In this document: in pieces, positions 4,491-5,265 of the stretch
Numbering within the stretch: position 1 is the first letter of the stretch
Layout: each line of letters opens with the position of its first letter
Assembly: GCA_948471335.1 (NCBI GenBank)
Contig: CAOKRZ010000062.1
Location: 1 to 5,265, forward strand
From: an uncultured Christensenella sp.
Lineage (GTDB): Bacteria > Bacillota > Clostridia > Christensenellales > UBA1242
Length of the DNA stretch: 5,265 bases
Direction: 5' to 3'
The notes under the pieces: generated by a model
Told to the model about the DNA's origin: nothing
What the model saw: only the letters and a program-made list of their open reading frames with translations
Database searches by the model: none
Program-made: the position numbers and the translations under genes

Positions 4491-5265
4491 ATGGCAAAAT
4501 ATTTGTAATAATTTGATTGTTCACAGAAAAAAAGTTTTTATTAAGATAAACCCGTCCTTCCTTTTCAATAAGGATGTTCCCTTTGATTAACCTTTGAAAA
4601 TTTTTGTTAGCTTTGATATCATAACCAAGTTTTTCAATTTCAGAAATATCAAAACCTAAAAAACATCGAAGGCCGAGCATAATTTTCTCTTCGATCTTTT
4701 CGATATTGCCCAAAACTTCGATTTCCTTTCCACCTTTATAATAATCTGTAAAAGTTTTCCCATTTGTTATGCGCTTTTCGGCAATTGTTGACGTTGCTGA
4801 AAGACCGAAACCAAGATAGTCTTCCCCAGACCAATATTTCAGGTTATGCCTACTTTCAAACCCTTTCTTTGCAAAATTTGAAACTTCATATCGGTTGAAA
4901 CCTTTTCCCGCAAGAAACTCAACCAGTTTTTCAAAAATTTCGCTGCATTTATCATCTGATAAGACCGCAGAAGGGTCTTTTTGACAGATTGAATAAAGTG
5001 GCGTACCTTCTTCCACTTGAAGCATGTAAGATGAAATATGAGTTATGCCAAGTGACAAAAGTTTTTCGGCATCACAGCAAACAGATTTGGTCGTTTGCCC
5101 AGCAAAGCCAATAATAAGATCAGCAGAAATGTTTTTAAAGCCCACTTCCTTTGCAGAAGTTATCTCTTGTATTGATTATTCCTCAATATGTTTTCTAAAA
5201 GCAAACTTTATGAAATCTTATTTTATTGTCTGGTCATAAACCAGAGGAAGATATCCAAATTTTGT
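4489..5265 (-). pseudogene. hemW: hemW-like gene with stop codons in its upstream coding region (5' end off the window)
   Basis: The frame from 5175 to the TAA at 4491-4489 encodes the C-terminal part of a HemW (HemN-like) protein. Counting from GTG 5145: GFKNISADLIIGF (2-14), YEVSNFA (86-92), SRHNLKYW (98-105), DYLGFG (109-114) and the HemW C-terminal signature MLGLR (156-160). HemW-family proteins are about 370-380 residues, bind heme and carry an N-terminal radical-SAM CxxxCxxC cluster site. Upstream in the same frame, homology continues without gaps through two TAA codons (5220-5218 and 5178-5176): DFIKFAFRKHIEE, stop, SIQEITSAKEVGF, against the usual Q-S-F-N...L-K-x-x-G-R-x-H. The conserved Gly before Arg is Phe. 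A product from GTG 5145 would be 218 residues, lack the radical-SAM site, and have AAGGAA too close to the start to act well. The remaining 3' frame is intact, so decay looks recent. Assembly error is the alternative. Confidence 0.72.

Noticed and set aside
5045..5239. Plus-strand 64-codon frame across the decayed part of hemW
   Set aside because: No ribosome binding site or promoter; the minus-strand frame carries recognisable HemW sequence over the same bases.
4489..5265. Alternative genetic code with TAA read as Gln, suggested by the stop in hemW
   Set aside because: TAA ends khpA, rpsP, ffh, ylxM and the hemW frame at positions that fit family lengths, so it works as a normal stop in this genome.

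Overview
The window looks like a chromosomal housekeeping locus of an AT-rich, low-GC Gram-positive-type bacterium, most likely an uncultured Clostridia-like member of the Bacillota. This is inferred from the gene order ylxM-ffh-rpsP-khpA-rimM-trmD-rbgA, a hallmark of that phylum, from strong GGAGG-type ribosome binding sites, and from sigma-A-type promoters. Species-level placement cannot be made from the sequence.

Almost everything reads on the minus strand. From right to left: a hemW-like gene whose upstream coding frame is broken by stop codons (4489 to the right edge); a short divergent intergenic region with a promoter on each strand (4118-4271); then the operon ylxM (4117-3839), ffh (3839-2523), rpsP (2399-2151), khpA (2139-1909), rimM (1909-1424), trmD (1427-750) and rbgA (753 to beyond the left edge). 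Junctions are very tight: TAATG overlaps at ylxM/ffh and khpA/rimM, and ATGA overlaps at rimM/trmD and trmD/rbgA, which suggests translational coupling. The only real gap in the operon is the 123 bases between ffh and rpsP, which hold three tandem 13-base palindromes and a small GAAA-loop hairpin.

The operon joins protein targeting (Ffh is the SRP GTPase and YlxM its usual small partner) with ribosome building and decoding: ribosomal protein S16, the RimM 30S maturation factor, the KhpA RNA-binding protein, the TrmD tRNA m1G37 methyltransferase and the RbgA 50S assembly GTPase. The usual rplS gene between trmD and rbgA is absent.

The one plus-strand gene is a 62-codon ORF of unknown function (4272-4460). 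It has a perfect TTGACA-17-TATAAT promoter with an extended -10 and an AT-rich upstream tract, a 17-base perfect palindrome lying over the -10 box, a good ribosome binding site, and a strong bidirectional terminator shared with the convergent hemW remnant. This compact, self-contained and apparently repressible unit is the best candidate here for something undescribed. The hemW decay, the tandem palindromes after ffh, and a Glu in place of the catalytic Asp of TrmD are the other points worth a second look.
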